A DNA stretch of 64,000 nt, from positions 1,550,001-1,614,000 of the forward strand of contig NZ_CP118100.1 in assembly GCF_028747645.1 (NCBI RefSeq). Direction: 5' to 3'. A program made the translations under genes and the position numbers. Shown piece by piece: positions 7,718 through 16,046 of the stretch (the first letter of the stretch is position 1; every line of letters begins with the position of its first letter). The stretch comes from Microbacterium esteraromaticum. GTDB lineage: Bacteria; Actinomycetota; Actinomycetes; Actinomycetales; Microbacteriaceae. The notes beneath the pieces were generated by a model. That model ran no database searches and was not told where the DNA came from. It saw nothing but the letters and a program-made list of their open reading frames with translations.

Positions 7718-8904
7718 GCGCTGTTCCATTCCAGGATCAGGAGGAGGGTGACGAGAAAACCAGAGAAGTAGTTGAGTGCGATGAACCGACGCCAGGCCCG
7801 GTTGGACTCTGTGGAGCGTTCGTCGGTGAGCGACCAGAACGGCGCGCAGTTGAGCAGGTAGGGCACGGCGATGATGGCGGCGAGCGGACCGGGCCATGGC
7901 ACGGCGAGCATGAGCAGGCCGGCAGCCGTCCACAGCGCGAGTGCCACACGCACGGTCGCCTTCGCGCCGATCACCGTGGCGATCGAGTGGATGCCCGCAG
8001 CACGATCCGGCACGATGTCCTGCACCGCGCCGAAGGCGTGCGCTGCCATACCCCAGAGGAAGAAGGCCGACAGCAGCAGCAGGATGCCCCCCGTGAGATC
8101 TGCGCCGGCCAGAAGCAGACCGACCACCGCGGGGCTGACGAAGTGCGTGCTCGAGGTGAGTGAGTCCAGGAAGGGGCGTTCCTTGAACCGAAGTCCCGGC
8201 GCGGAGTACGCGACGACGGCGAAGGCGCTCACGGCGAGCGCTCCCCATACCGCGGGGCCACCCGCGAGCGCGAGCAACACGAGGAAGGGGATGTTTGTGA
8301 GGGCGGCGATCCACAGCGTCGGCGTATGGAGCCTCCTGGGCAGCAAAGCCCCTTCCACACCGCCCTTGCGCGGGTTGGCGACGTCCGACGCGTAGTCGAA
8401 GACGTCATTGATGCCGTACATCGCGAAGTTGTAGGGCACCAGGAAGTACAGGAAACCGATCAGGAGGACAGCGTCGATCTCGCGTGTGGTCAGCACGTAC
8501 GCCGCCGCGAAAGGGAACGCCGTGTTGATCCAGCTGATCGGACGAGAGGCAACGACCAGTTGCCGGAAGTCCTCACGGCGCGCCGAGCCGCCCTTCTGCA
8601 GCGCTACCCAGGCGGCCGGCAACAGCAGCGCCCCTGCCAGCGGGTAGGCGAAGTCCTCGACGGGCGCGACACCGATCGACACGCCCAGCAGGTGTGACGG
8701 TGCGTAGTGGAACAGGCCGGCCGAGATCATGAGGTTGTCGAACAGCGCCGTCAGAGCCAGCATGAGCACGGTTGTGAGCAGCAGGGCGATGAGCACGCGT
8801 GAGCGGGGAACACGCGGTGCGCGGCGGAACGCGACGGCGAGAAGGGCGATCGCCCCACAGGCGGCGATCGCAAGTCCGAGAGTGGCGATCAATGGATACG
8901 TCAC
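7714..8904 (-). CDS. crtYf-crtEb: Fused C50 carotenoid cyclase subunit (CrtYf-like) and lycopene elongase (CrtEb-like)
   Basis: The protein joins two enzymes that are separate in C. glutamicum. Residues 1 to ~105 are a small hydrophobic lycopene-cyclase domain with the PVEDFAYP motif (PxE[E/D]). Residues ~115-396 are a UbiA-type prenyltransferase with the Asp-rich motif NDVFDYASD and a second motif near DIVPDRAAGI, matching lycopene elongase. Together with CrtYe it should add two C5 units to lycopene and close the rings, giving a C50 carotenoid. The GTG start at 8904 overlaps the crtYe stop (GTGA). No stop or frameshift separates the two domains, so the fusion is real in this sequence. Confidence 0.85.
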   Translation of the reverse strand: MTYPLIATLGLAIAACGAIALLAVAFRRAPRVPRSRVLIALLLTTVLMLALTALFDNLMISAGLFHYAPSHLLGVSIGVAPVEDFAYPLAGALLLPAAWVALQKGGSARREDFRQLVVASRPISWINTAFPFAAAYVLTTREIDAVLLIGFLYFLVPYNFAMYGINDVFDYASDVANPRKGGVEGALLPRRLHTPTLWIAALTNIPFLVLLALAGGPAVWGALAVSAFAVVAYSAPGLRFKERPFLDSLTSSTHFVSPAVVGLLLAGADLTGGILLLLSAFFLWGMAAHAFGAVQDIVPDRAAGIHSIATVIGAKATVRVALALWTAAGLLMLAVPWPGPLAAIIAVPYLLNCAPFWSLTDERSTESNRAWRRFIALNYFSGFLVTLLLILEWNSA

Positions 8905-9251
8905 GACCGGTCCGCCGTCCGTGTGCGCGTCTGCTGCATCCAGCCGAGGATCCGCAGGGTGCCGGTGAAGACGACCATCGTGCACAGCACGAGGAAGATC
9001 AGGAAGAACGGTTCCTCAAGCGGCAGCTCGGGGGCGAGCACGATCCCGGTGGCGATCGGGCTCTCGCCGCGAAGGAAGACGCCCGCAGCGATGCCGGCGA
9101 CATCCCACAGCAGGAACAGCGCGGTTCCGATGACGGTGATCAGCAGAGCGATTGCGGGGCCGTGCCAGAAGAACAGCCGAAAACGGTAGTCGATGAGAAG
9201 CATGCATCCGATCACGAGCAGCAGTGCTGCGAGGTACAGCATCCCCATCAT
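8901..9251 (-). CDS. crtYe: C50 carotenoid epsilon/gamma-cyclase subunit (CrtYe-like)
   Basis: This small membrane protein of 116 residues has three hydrophobic helices and a PLEEPFFL motif at about residues 77-84. That is the PxEE signature of heterodimeric lycopene-cyclase subunits. It should pair with the CrtYf domain of the next gene to cyclise C50 intermediates. The ATG at 9251 overlaps the crtI stop by 4 bp, and a second ATG follows directly. Which ring type is made cannot be read from sequence by eye. Confidence 0.85.
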   Translation of the reverse strand: MMGMLYLAALLLVIGCMLLIDYRFRLFFWHGPAIALLITVIGTALFLLWDVAGIAAGVFLRGESPIATGIVLAPELPLEEPFFLIFLVLCTMVVFTGTLRILGWMQQTRTRTADRS

Positions 9252-10882
9252 CGTTCCGCTCCCGCCACGCGTGCATCCGCCGAGCGGGCGGCGCTGCTCA
9301 AGCGCGTCGGAAGCGGGCCTGCGCTGTGGTCGCCGCGGATGCGCTTGAGCACGAGCTCTGCGCTGATGAGGCACATGGGCACGCCCACTCCTGGGGCCGT
9401 CGTGGACCCCGCGTAGTAGAGGCCCTCGACCTTTCGCGATGCGTTCTGCGCGCGGAACATGGCACTCTGGCGCAGAATGTGCGCGGGGCCGAGCATGCCG
9501 GCGTGCCAGGAATGGTAGTCGGCCGCGAAGTCCGCAGGGCCGATGGATTCGCGCACGACAATCCGTTCGCGCAGGTCCGGAACATCGGCCCACGACGCGA
9601 TCTGATCGATCGCTGCATCGACCGCGTTCTCGACCGCTGTGGACGGCGAACCGTGAAAGCTGCCGCGCCCGATGCTCTCATCGGCCGGCACCGGAATCAG
9701 GACGAAGAGGTTCTCATGCCCGGCAGGAGCCACTCCGGGATCGGTCGCGCTCGGACGGCACACGTAGATCGACGCCGGATCGGGAACACGCGCGTCCACA
9801 CCGAAGATGGCGTCGAAGTTCGCCGTCCAGTCAGTCGTGAACAGCAGCGAGTGGTGGGGGAGTGCGGGCAGCTCGCCTCGCACGCCGAGCAGGGCGATCA
9901 CAGCGCCCGGCCCGCTGGTGCGTTTGTCCCACCACCGTTGGGGGAAAGTCCGTTGCCGCGGTGGCAACAGCTGTGTCTCGGTGTGATGCAGATCCGCACC
10001 GGAGACGACGATGTCGGCTTTCTCAAGATGCTCGGCTCCGTGAGCATCTCGCCACGTCACGCCGGTGACCGTGTGTCGGCGCCGGCCGCGGCCGCGCCGG
10101 GGGGCGGTCTCTATGCGCTCGACGCTGGCATCCGTCACGATCTGCGCCCCGCCAGAGCGGGCGAGCGTTTCCAGAGTCTCAACCAGGTGCCAGAACCCAC
10201 CCATCGGGTACTGCACGCCCTCATCGAGATCGAGCGCGCTCATCAGGTGGTACATGGCCGGTGCGGCGGATGGATCGGTTCCGAGGAAGACCGCCGGGTA
10301 TCCGAGCACTTGCCTCAGCACCGGATCGTCGAAACGCTTCCCGACGTACGACTCCAGGGAAGAGGCGAGCAACCGTGTCAGCGTCGGCAGTCCGCGGATC
10401 ACCTCGCCGGCGAGCAGACTCCGCAGCCGCGTGAACGGGTTGTAGAGGAAGTAGCGTTCTGCGAGGTCGGTCGTACGGGTCGCGGATGCCAGATGCGCAC
10501 GCAGCGCTGCAGAGCTTCCCGGCTCTGTGGCCTCAAACGTCTGCAGTACTCGGTCGGCGCCGAGCGGAACCGTGAGCGGTTCCCGCTGTCGGCCGTGCTC
10601 ATCCGGCTCGCTGAAGACCCGGTACGCGGGGTCGAGGAAGCGCAAGTCGAGCTGCTCCTTGGCGGACGTGCCCAGCATGCCGAAGAAGTGCTCGAAAACA
10701 CGCGGCATCAGATACCAGGACGGTCCGGTATCGAAGCGGAACCCGTCACGCTCGAGGGTCCCGGCGCGGCCGCCGACGCGCGAGTTCTTCTCGAGCACGA
10801 CGACGTCGTGGCCCTCCTGGGCAAGCAGTGCCGCCGTCGCAAGCCCTGCGACACCGGCGCCGATGATCACCGTGCGGGTCAT
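9248..10882 (-). CDS. crtI: Phytoene desaturase
   Basis: This FAD-dependent carotene desaturase converts phytoene to lycopene in four steps. The N-terminal dinucleotide-binding fold is clear (VIIGAGVAGLATAALLAQEG, residues 5-24), followed by LEKNSRVGGRAG. The C-terminal bacterial phytoene-desaturase signature is present (YYAGSTTAPGVGVPMCLIS). The 544-residue length is normal. It overlaps crtB upstream and crtYe downstream by 4 bp each. Confidence 0.95.
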   Translation of the reverse strand: MTRTVIIGAGVAGLATAALLAQEGHDVVVLEKNSRVGGRAGTLERDGFRFDTGPSWYLMPRVFEHFFGMLGTSAKEQLDLRFLDPAYRVFSEPDEHGRQREPLTVPLGADRVLQTFEATEPGSSAALRAHLASATRTTDLAERYFLYNPFTRLRSLLAGEVIRGLPTLTRLLASSLESYVGKRFDDPVLRQVLGYPAVFLGTDPSAAPAMYHLMSALDLDEGVQYPMGGFWHLVETLETLARSGGAQIVTDASVERIETAPRRGRGRRRHTVTGVTWRDAHGAEHLEKADIVVSGADLHHTETQLLPPRQRTFPQRWWDKRTSGPGAVIALLGVRGELPALPHHSLLFTTDWTANFDAIFGVDARVPDPASIYVCRPSATDPGVAPAGHENLFVLIPVPADESIGRGSFHGSPSTAVENAVDAAIDQIASWADVPDLRERIVVRESIGPADFAADYHSWHAGMLGPAHILRQSAMFRAQNASRKVEGLYYAGSTTAPGVGVPMCLISAELVLKRIRGDHSAGPLPTRLSSAARSADARVAGAER

Positions 10883-11790
10883 CGATCTCGCTCCTTCACT
10901 GTCGTGAATAAGGCACGCGCCACCAGGACTGTCTTGATCGCATCAGGAACACGGATGCGCTTCTCGTAGAGCTGTTCGGCCGGGGTGCGCGCGATGCGGT
11001 CGGTGAGGTTGCCGAACAATGCGTGGGCGCTGCGCACTGCGGCACGCGCGTCGCGTGGCAACAGTGGAATCACCGCTTTGGCATCAGCGAGCTGCCCGCG
11101 GATTCTCGCGACCCAGGCGAGTACCTCCGCATCGGAGAGCCTGCGATCGTTGCCGAGGTAGCTGCGTCCGAGGCGTTCTGTATCGTCGGCGAGGTCACGC
11201 AGGAAGTTGACGTTCTGGAACGCCGCACCGAGCTGACGGGCGCCGTGCTCCAGACGCGTCCGCGTGCTCTCGGTCACCTCTTGCCCACGCAGGAACACGC
11301 GCAGGCACATCAATCCGACGACCTCGGCCGACCCATGCACGTACGCGGCATGTGCGCGCGGATCGAACACGGTGTTCTCGGTCCCGGCGTTGAGCAGATC
11401 GGTGCGCATCGAGTCGAAGAACGGTCGGGTCAGCGTCTCGTCGATCCCCGCGGCTCGGGCGGTTGCGGCGAACGCATGGATGACCAGGTCGCTGCTGTAG
11501 CCGGTCTGCATCGCGCGATGGGTCTCGACGACGTAGGCATCGAGCACCGCACGTTGATCCGCCCCGGACAGCCCCGCTTCGCTCGCTACGCCGTCGACAA
11601 TCTCGTCGGCGACGCGCACCAGCGCGTAGATGTTGCGCACGTGTGTGCGGTGACGGCGTCCCAGGAGCCGCGTCGCGAGGCCGAACGATGTTGAGTAGGC
11701 GCGGATGACGCTCTGCGATACGGTCTCCGCCATCCTCGTGAAGCGCGTGAGCGAAGGAGTGCTCGATGCGGTCCGCGCCGACATGCTCAT
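10879..11790 (-). CDS. crtB: Phytoene synthase
   Basis: The enzyme condenses two GGPP to phytoene. Two Asp-rich motifs typical of squalene/phytoene synthases are visible: VRVADEIVDG and NFLRDLADDTERLGRSYL. The ATG at 11790 is preferred because it overlaps the crtE stop (4 bp) and gives 303 residues, close to other bacterial CrtB proteins. A longer upstream reading runs antisense-like through crtE. It is the third gene of the operon. Confidence 0.95.
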   Translation of the reverse strand: MSMSARTASSTPSLTRFTRMAETVSQSVIRAYSTSFGLATRLLGRRHRTHVRNIYALVRVADEIVDGVASEAGLSGADQRAVLDAYVVETHRAMQTGYSSDLVIHAFAATARAAGIDETLTRPFFDSMRTDLLNAGTENTVFDPRAHAAYVHGSAEVVGLMCLRVFLRGQEVTESTRTRLEHGARQLGAAFQNVNFLRDLADDTERLGRSYLGNDRRLSDAEVLAWVARIRGQLADAKAVIPLLPRDARAAVRSAHALFGNLTDRIARTPAEQLYEKRIRVPDAIKTVLVARALFTTVKERDR

Positions 11791-12884
11791 GAGCGGCGCC
11801 CTTCGATGCGCTCTGCGAGGGCGAGCAGGACTTCTCGGACCGCCGACGGTACTGCTCCGGTACCCGTGGCCGCGAGCACGTCGTAGAAGCCCGCGAGCTG
11901 CTGCTGCACCAGGCCGCTCACGAACTCCTCTGCGCCGCACTCGCGCAGGCGATCTCGCAGGCGCTCGGCGCTGGTGAGCGTCAGATCCGGGTCGCCGAAG
12001 TCCTCGGCGATGTACGGCCACAGCCCACTCAGGCGGGCGAAGCAGATGATCGCCGTCTGCTTGCCCTCGCGAAGATCCGAGTACGGGTCCTTTCCATGTT
12101 CGTGCGCGTCACCGAACGTCGAGAGCAGATCGTCCTGCAGCTGATAGGCGAGGCCCAGATGCGACCCCGCCGCGCTGAGCGCGTGTTCGAGCTCCGGCGC
12201 GGCACCGGCCAGGATCGCCGCCGCACGCAACGGCAACTCGAAGCTGTAGCTGGCCGTTTTCCGGCGGGTCATGGCGAGCACAGTATCGAGATCCGGCGCC
12301 ACGAGGCCGTCGCTCAAGCCCACATCGGTGAACTCGCCCGCCGTCGTCTCGAAGACGGTGTGGTCGAGAAGATCCAGCAGACGGATGCGCTCCACAGCGG
12401 GGGCATCGATGCGCGCGAACACCTGATGGGCGCCCGAGAGCAGCAGACTTCCCGCGAGAATACCCCCGGCCTGCGCCCAATGGGATACGGCGCCGGCACG
12501 CGCCTCATCCGCTGTCGTGCGCGCGAGCTCGCCGATCAGGTTGGGGCGTCCGCGTCGGTACAGGTCTCCGTCGATCACATCGTCGTGCAGGAGGAACGCG
12601 TAGTGCAGCGCCTCGACGGCTGCAGCGACACGCACAGCGCTGCGGGTATCGGCCCACCCGCCCCGGGTGCTCTGACTCAAGGCCATGTACGTGTCGAGCA
12701 GCAGACGCGGTCGAACCAGCTTTCCGCCCTGCATGTGCTCCCCGGCGAGCGACCAGAGGCGGGAGAAGTCGGCGCCGTAGGCCTGGGCGGTTCCCGAAGA
12801 GCGCGAGAAGAGCGCACGGATCTCCGCCTCGACGGCGTCGTGCGGGTCGGACGTCTGGCGCGGCTCGCGAACGGTACTGGTCAT
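11787..12884 (-). CDS. crtE: Geranylgeranyl diphosphate synthase
   Basis: This all-trans polyprenyl synthase (365 residues) supplies GGPP from IPP and allylic precursors. The first Asp-rich motif is in LLHDDVIDGDLYRRGRPN and the second in YQLQDDLLSTFGD. The ATG at 12884 overlaps the idi stop (4 bp). It is followed by crtB and crtI, which fixes its role as the carotenoid-pathway GGPP synthase. In C. glutamicum GGPP also acts as the inducer of the MarR-type repressor of this operon, which has a counterpart here. Confidence 0.93.
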   Translation of the reverse strand: MTSTVREPRQTSDPHDAVEAEIRALFSRSSGTAQAYGADFSRLWSLAGEHMQGGKLVRPRLLLDTYMALSQSTRGGWADTRSAVRVAAAVEALHYAFLLHDDVIDGDLYRRGRPNLIGELARTTADEARAGAVSHWAQAGGILAGSLLLSGAHQVFARIDAPAVERIRLLDLLDHTVFETTAGEFTDVGLSDGLVAPDLDTVLAMTRRKTASYSFELPLRAAAILAGAAPELEHALSAAGSHLGLAYQLQDDLLSTFGDAHEHGKDPYSDLREGKQTAIICFARLSGLWPYIAEDFGDPDLTLTSAERLRDRLRECGAEEFVSGLVQQQLAGFYDVLAATGTGAVPSAVREVLLALAERIEGRRS

Positions 12885-13459
12885 CTCGCTTGTCCTTCCG
12901 TCTCCATCATGCGCGCCAGTGCGGGCACCTGCAGGATCATCCAGGGGCTGAACGCGAAAGGCGTCAGCTCTGCGGACCTCAGCAGCGCCTCCGGTGCAAC
13001 CCAGGCCCATTGCATCACCTCGTCGGGGTTCGGCGACAGGGGGCCGATCACGGTTGCTCGATGCACGGGGCAGACCTCGTTCTCGACGATGCCCCCGGCG
13101 TCGACAGCGCGATAGCGGAAGTCCGGATCCACGAGACGGACGTCGCGGATCTGCGCCCCGAGTTCCTGCAGCGCCCTCCGTTCGACGGCCGACGTGAGAT
13201 CCTCGCCAGGCTCGGGGTGGCCGCAGAAGCTGTTGGTCCACACTCCGGGCCAGCTGCGCTTGCCCAACGCGCGCCGGGTGATGAGCACGTTGCCGTCTGC
13301 GTCGAAGAGGTAGCAGGAGAACGCCAGGTGCAAGGGCGTCGCGCGGTTGTGCACGCCTTCCTTGTCGGCGGTGCCGATGGCCTGCCCAGACTCGTTCAGC
13401 AGCACCACTCGACCCTCGGGGTGAGCGCTGCCTTCCGGGGACGTTCTGTGGACCGCCAT
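12881..13459 (-). CDS. idi: Isopentenyl-diphosphate delta-isomerase, type I
   Basis: This Nudix-fold isomerase interconverts IPP and DMAPP and so feeds CrtE. The active-site Cys lies in NSFCGHPEPGED and the catalytic Glu in IVENEVCPV, both as in type I enzymes. At 192 residues the length is normal. It is the first gene of the crt operon, 84 bp from the divergent MarR gene. Having idi at the head of the operon ties precursor supply to pigment production. Confidence 0.95.
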   Translation of the reverse strand: MAVHRTSPEGSAHPEGRVVLLNESGQAIGTADKEGVHNRATPLHLAFSCYLFDADGNVLITRRALGKRSWPGVWTNSFCGHPEPGEDLTSAVERRALQELGAQIRDVRLVDPDFRYRAVDAGGIVENEVCPVHRATVIGPLSPNPDEVMQWAWVAPEALLRSAELTPFAFSPWMILQVPALARMMETEGQAR

Positions 13460-13490
13460 GTCTCGCCTCGCGTTCTCTCCGACCGTAATA

Positions 13491-13505
13491 TCGCTAGCCT
13501 AGCGA
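13491..13505. promoter_or_regulatory. Palindromic operator between idi and marR
   Basis: A perfect inverted repeat, TCGCTAG-C-CTAGCGA, lies in the 84-bp divergent gap, 32 bp from the idi start and 39 bp from the marR start. MarR proteins bind short palindromes of this size. It is the best candidate site for the adjacent regulator to repress the crt operon and itself. Confidence 0.65.
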
Positions 13506-13543
13506 ATAACTCGCCAAGCTGAAAACACCTACTCCGCTATCAT

Positions 13544-14149
13544 ATGAACATGTCGAAGCAGGAGAAGGGCAACGCGACTGTTCTGCCGAGCCTTTACGAC
13601 GTCGAGAAGAACGACCCGGATTCCGCTCTCATCGACAGGACTGGGGTGTCTCCTGATCACATGCAGGAGATCGCCGCCGTGATGGCCGCACTGGGGCGGC
13701 TGCGCGAAGCCGAGCAGCGCCTGTCCGAGGCGTCTCAGCGCTACATGAAACTGGGGCGGTCGGATATGCGCGCGCTGCACATGCTGATCGTCGCGCAGCA
13801 CGCGCAGACCGTTGTCACGCCCAGCGCCATCGCAGCGCACCTGAACATCTCGACCGCGTCCACGACGAAACTGCTCGACCGACTTGAAGCGGCAGGCCAC
13901 ATCACGCGTTCACCGCATCCCAACGATCGCCGAGCGTTGGCCATCTCGATTACCGAGGAGACCAAAGAGGCGGCGAAACAGACGGTGGGGCGCCTGCAGG
14001 CCAAGCGTTTTCACGCGGCAGCGCGATTGACATCCGAGGAACGCGCCACCGTCGTCAGGTTCCTCGAAGACATGACCGAGCAGATCACCCTGCGCAACGA
14101 GGCCTGGGCGCAGGACGAGCACACGGGGGCCGCAGCCCATCGCGCGTAA
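13544..14149 (+). CDS. MarR-family regulator of the carotenoid operon (CrtR-like)
   Basis: This winged-helix MarR regulator (201 residues) has a ~65-residue N-terminal extension. The helix-turn-helix lies around VTPSAIAAHLNISTASTTKLLDRLEAAGHI, followed by the wing HPNDRRALAISITEE. It is divergent from the crt operon. In C. glutamicum the divergent MarR protein CrtR represses crt genes and is relieved by GGPP, so the same job is inferred here. The start is the ATG at 13544; an ATG at 13550 is also possible. Confidence 0.85.
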   Translation: MNMSKQEKGNATVLPSLYDVEKNDPDSALIDRTGVSPDHMQEIAAVMAALGRLREAEQRLSEASQRYMKLGRSDMRALHMLIVAQHAQTVVTPSAIAAHLNISTASTTKLLDRLEAAGHITRSPHPNDRRALAISITEETKEAAKQTVGRLQAKRFHAAARLTSEERATVVRFLEDMTEQITLRNEAWAQDEHTGAAAHRA

Positions 14150-14181
14150 GGCTAACGCCGCCCCCGCCAGAGCGAGCGACT

Positions 14182-14457
14182 TCACTGCCGTAGCGAGGTC
14201 ACTGCGTCGTCGGCGCTCCAGAACTCACCGACGAGGCGGAACGTGCGAGAGGCAAGGTGCAGTCGCTCAGCACGGTAGCGAATGCCGAGTGGGTCAACGA
14301 TGACGCGCAGGTGTCCGCGCACGTTTCCCCGGGCGTCGATGACGCGCCACAGCGCATCCCCCGCGCGATCAAGGTGCTCGGTACGCGCCCGCAGGCGTGG
14401 CGTCGGCCACTGGAGCCGGGGCAAGGTCCCGGACAGGGTGTCGGTGCTGTTGGACAT
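14182..14457 (-). CDS. Hypothetical protein (91 aa)
   Basis: The ATG at 14457 has a good ribosome site (AAGGAG, about 6 nt upstream). A longer reading to 14526 would overlap the divergent hydrolase start. The protein is soluble and rich in Arg, with a compact beta-rich centre (DALWRVIDARGNVRGHLRVI). It may be a small single-domain protein. No family is recognised. Confidence 0.5.
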   Translation of the reverse strand: MSNSTDTLSGTLPRLQWPTPRLRARTEHLDRAGDALWRVIDARGNVRGHLRVIVDPLGIRYRAERLHLASRTFRLVGEFWSADDAVTSLRQ

Positions 14458-14524
14458 GGGGACTCCTTCCGCTGATTCGAACATACGGACGGGCACCGAC
14501 ATCGCATCGCGTAGACTCGTGCGC

Positions 14525-15433
14525 ATGCCCGTCTCATCCCCGTACGCCGCCCGGCTCAGCGAGATTCCGGTCGCGCGTCATGAGGTTGATGTGCTGGGAT
14601 CGCCCACGGCCTACTGGGTGTATGGTCCGGCCATTGACGTGCCCGACGTACCGACCGTGGTGGCCGTTCACGGGTTCCGCGGCGAGCATCATGGGCTGGA
14701 GCCGATCGTCGCGTACCTGCCGGGCGTTCGCGTCATCTCGCCGGACCTCCCCGGCTTCGGCGAGACGGTGCCGGTCGCCGAGCGAGAGCACGACCTGGGG
14801 TTGTACGCCGGCTGGTTGTGCGAGTTCGCTCGCACCGTGGCGCCGGGCTCCGTCGTCCTCGGACATTCGTTCGGTTCGATCGTTGCGTCTGCGGCGGTCG
14901 CCAGCGGACTCGAGACGCCACAGCTGATCCTTGTGAACCCGATCGGTGCTCCGGCGCTGGAGGGGCCGAAGGGTGTGCTCACCCGGCTCGCGATCTTCTA
15001 CTACACGATGGGTGCGCGACTACCCGAGAAGCCTGGGACCGCGCTGCTGCGGCATCCTTGGATCGTGCGCGTCGCCAGCATCGCTATGGCGACCACCCCT
15101 GATCGTCATCTACGCCGGTTCATCCACGATCAGCACGACACCTACTTCTCGAGCTTCGCGGACCGTGACGTGCTGCACGATGCGTTCGTGACGAGCGTCT
15201 CGCACGATGTGCGTGCCTTCGCCGGTGTGATCGACGTGCCCACCCTGCTGATCGCCGCCACGCGAGACCAGATCACACCGATCGAATCCGAACGGGCCCT
15301 GGCAGGAATGTTCCCGCAGGCGCAGCTTGCCGAGATTAGTGGCGTCGGGCACCTCATCCACTACGAGGCGCCGGCCGAAGCGGCGGGCGCGATCCGCCGG
15401 TTCCTCAGGCTTCCCGTCGCGCCAGGCCGATAA
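14525..15433 (+). CDS. Alpha/beta-fold hydrolase
   Basis: The 302-residue protein has an HGF oxyanion-hole motif (VAVHGFRGEHHG), a nucleophile elbow GHSFGS, an acid residue near ATRDQITP and a C-terminal His in GVGHLIHYE. This is a complete Ser-Asp-His triad. The substrate is unknown; the fold covers esterases, lipases, haloperoxidases and C-C hydrolases. Its 3' end overlaps the convergent Lrp gene by 29 bp. Confidence 0.85.
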   Translation: MPVSSPYAARLSEIPVARHEVDVLGSPTAYWVYGPAIDVPDVPTVVAVHGFRGEHHGLEPIVAYLPGVRVISPDLPGFGETVPVAEREHDLGLYAGWLCEFARTVAPGSVVLGHSFGSIVASAAVASGLETPQLILVNPIGAPALEGPKGVLTRLAIFYYTMGARLPEKPGTALLRHPWIVRVASIAMATTPDRHLRRFIHDQHDTYFSSFADRDVLHDAFVTSVSHDVRAFAGVIDVPTLLIAATRDQITPIESERALAGMFPQAQLAEISGVGHLIHYEAPAEAAGAIRRFLRLPVAPGR

Positions 15434-15878
15434 GACCTGCCACCCGGAAGGGGATCACCTCTCCCATCGCGAGCGAGGTCTCGGTACGCTCCACGCCGTC
15501 GATCGCCAGGATGCGGGCGTCCGTGTCGAACAGGTGTCGCGCATCGCGACAGGCGACCCTGGCGAGCAGATCGATCGGACCACTCAGGCCATGGGCCTGC
15601 ACGATCTCGGGCACTCGGGCGAGCTCGGAGATGATGCGCGGCAACTCGGTCTGGCGCACGCCGATGCTGATGAAGGCCTGCAGGGGAAAGCCCAGCACCT
15701 CCGTCGAGAATGAGCGCTCGTAGGACTCCAGTACGCCGGTCTGCTCGAGGCGGGCCATCCGCGCTTGAATCGTGTTGCGCGAGAGCCGCAGGCGCTCCGC
15801 CAAGGCGACGACCGTCATGCGAGGGTCTTCGGAGAGGGCCGTGAGCAGTTCGAGATCGACACGATCGAGAGCGGGCAT
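15405..15878 (-). CDS. Lrp/AsnC-family regulator, likely controls bkd genes
   Basis: The N-terminal helix-turn-helix (MTVVALAERLRLSRNTIQAR) is followed by the RAM/AsnC ligand domain, 157 residues in all. It is divergent from the branched-chain 2-oxoacid dehydrogenase genes. Lrp-type regulators (BkdR) sense branched-chain amino acids and control bkd operons in several bacteria. That role is inferred here from the divergent layout and from an inverted repeat in the gap. Confidence 0.85.
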   Translation of the reverse strand: MPALDRVDLELLTALSEDPRMTVVALAERLRLSRNTIQARMARLEQTGVLESYERSFSTEVLGFPLQAFISIGVRQTELPRIISELARVPEIVQAHGLSGPIDLLARVACRDARHLFDTDARILAIDGVERTETSLAMGEVIPFRVAGLIGLARREA

Positions 15879-15924
15879 AGTGCCACACGTTAGCAGGTGG
15901 AGAACACCTCTGAATGCGCAACAT

Positions 15925-15951
15925 GCTCAACACACCCAGGCATGCTTGAGC
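15925..15951. promoter_or_regulatory. Inverted repeat in the lrp-bkdA divergent gap
   Basis: GCTCAA (15925-15930) and TTGAGC (15946-15951) form a spaced inverted repeat between the two divergent genes. Lrp proteins bind degenerate palindromes, so this is a possible operator. The arms are short and the match could be chance. Confidence 0.35.
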
Positions 15952-16046
15952 GTCGTGTCATGCCGACGTACGCTTCAAGAAGCCCCGACTGAGCCGTCGG
16001 GAACGCCGTGAACGCCCCACAAGGGCCCCACGTCAGGAGGACACCG

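Noticed and set aside
5501..8314. Upstream extension of the MMPL frame through the prenyltransferase gene
   Set aside because: The added ~200 residues are an out-of-frame reading of the crtYf-crtEb gene. The ATG at 7717 overlapping the prior stop is the sensible start.
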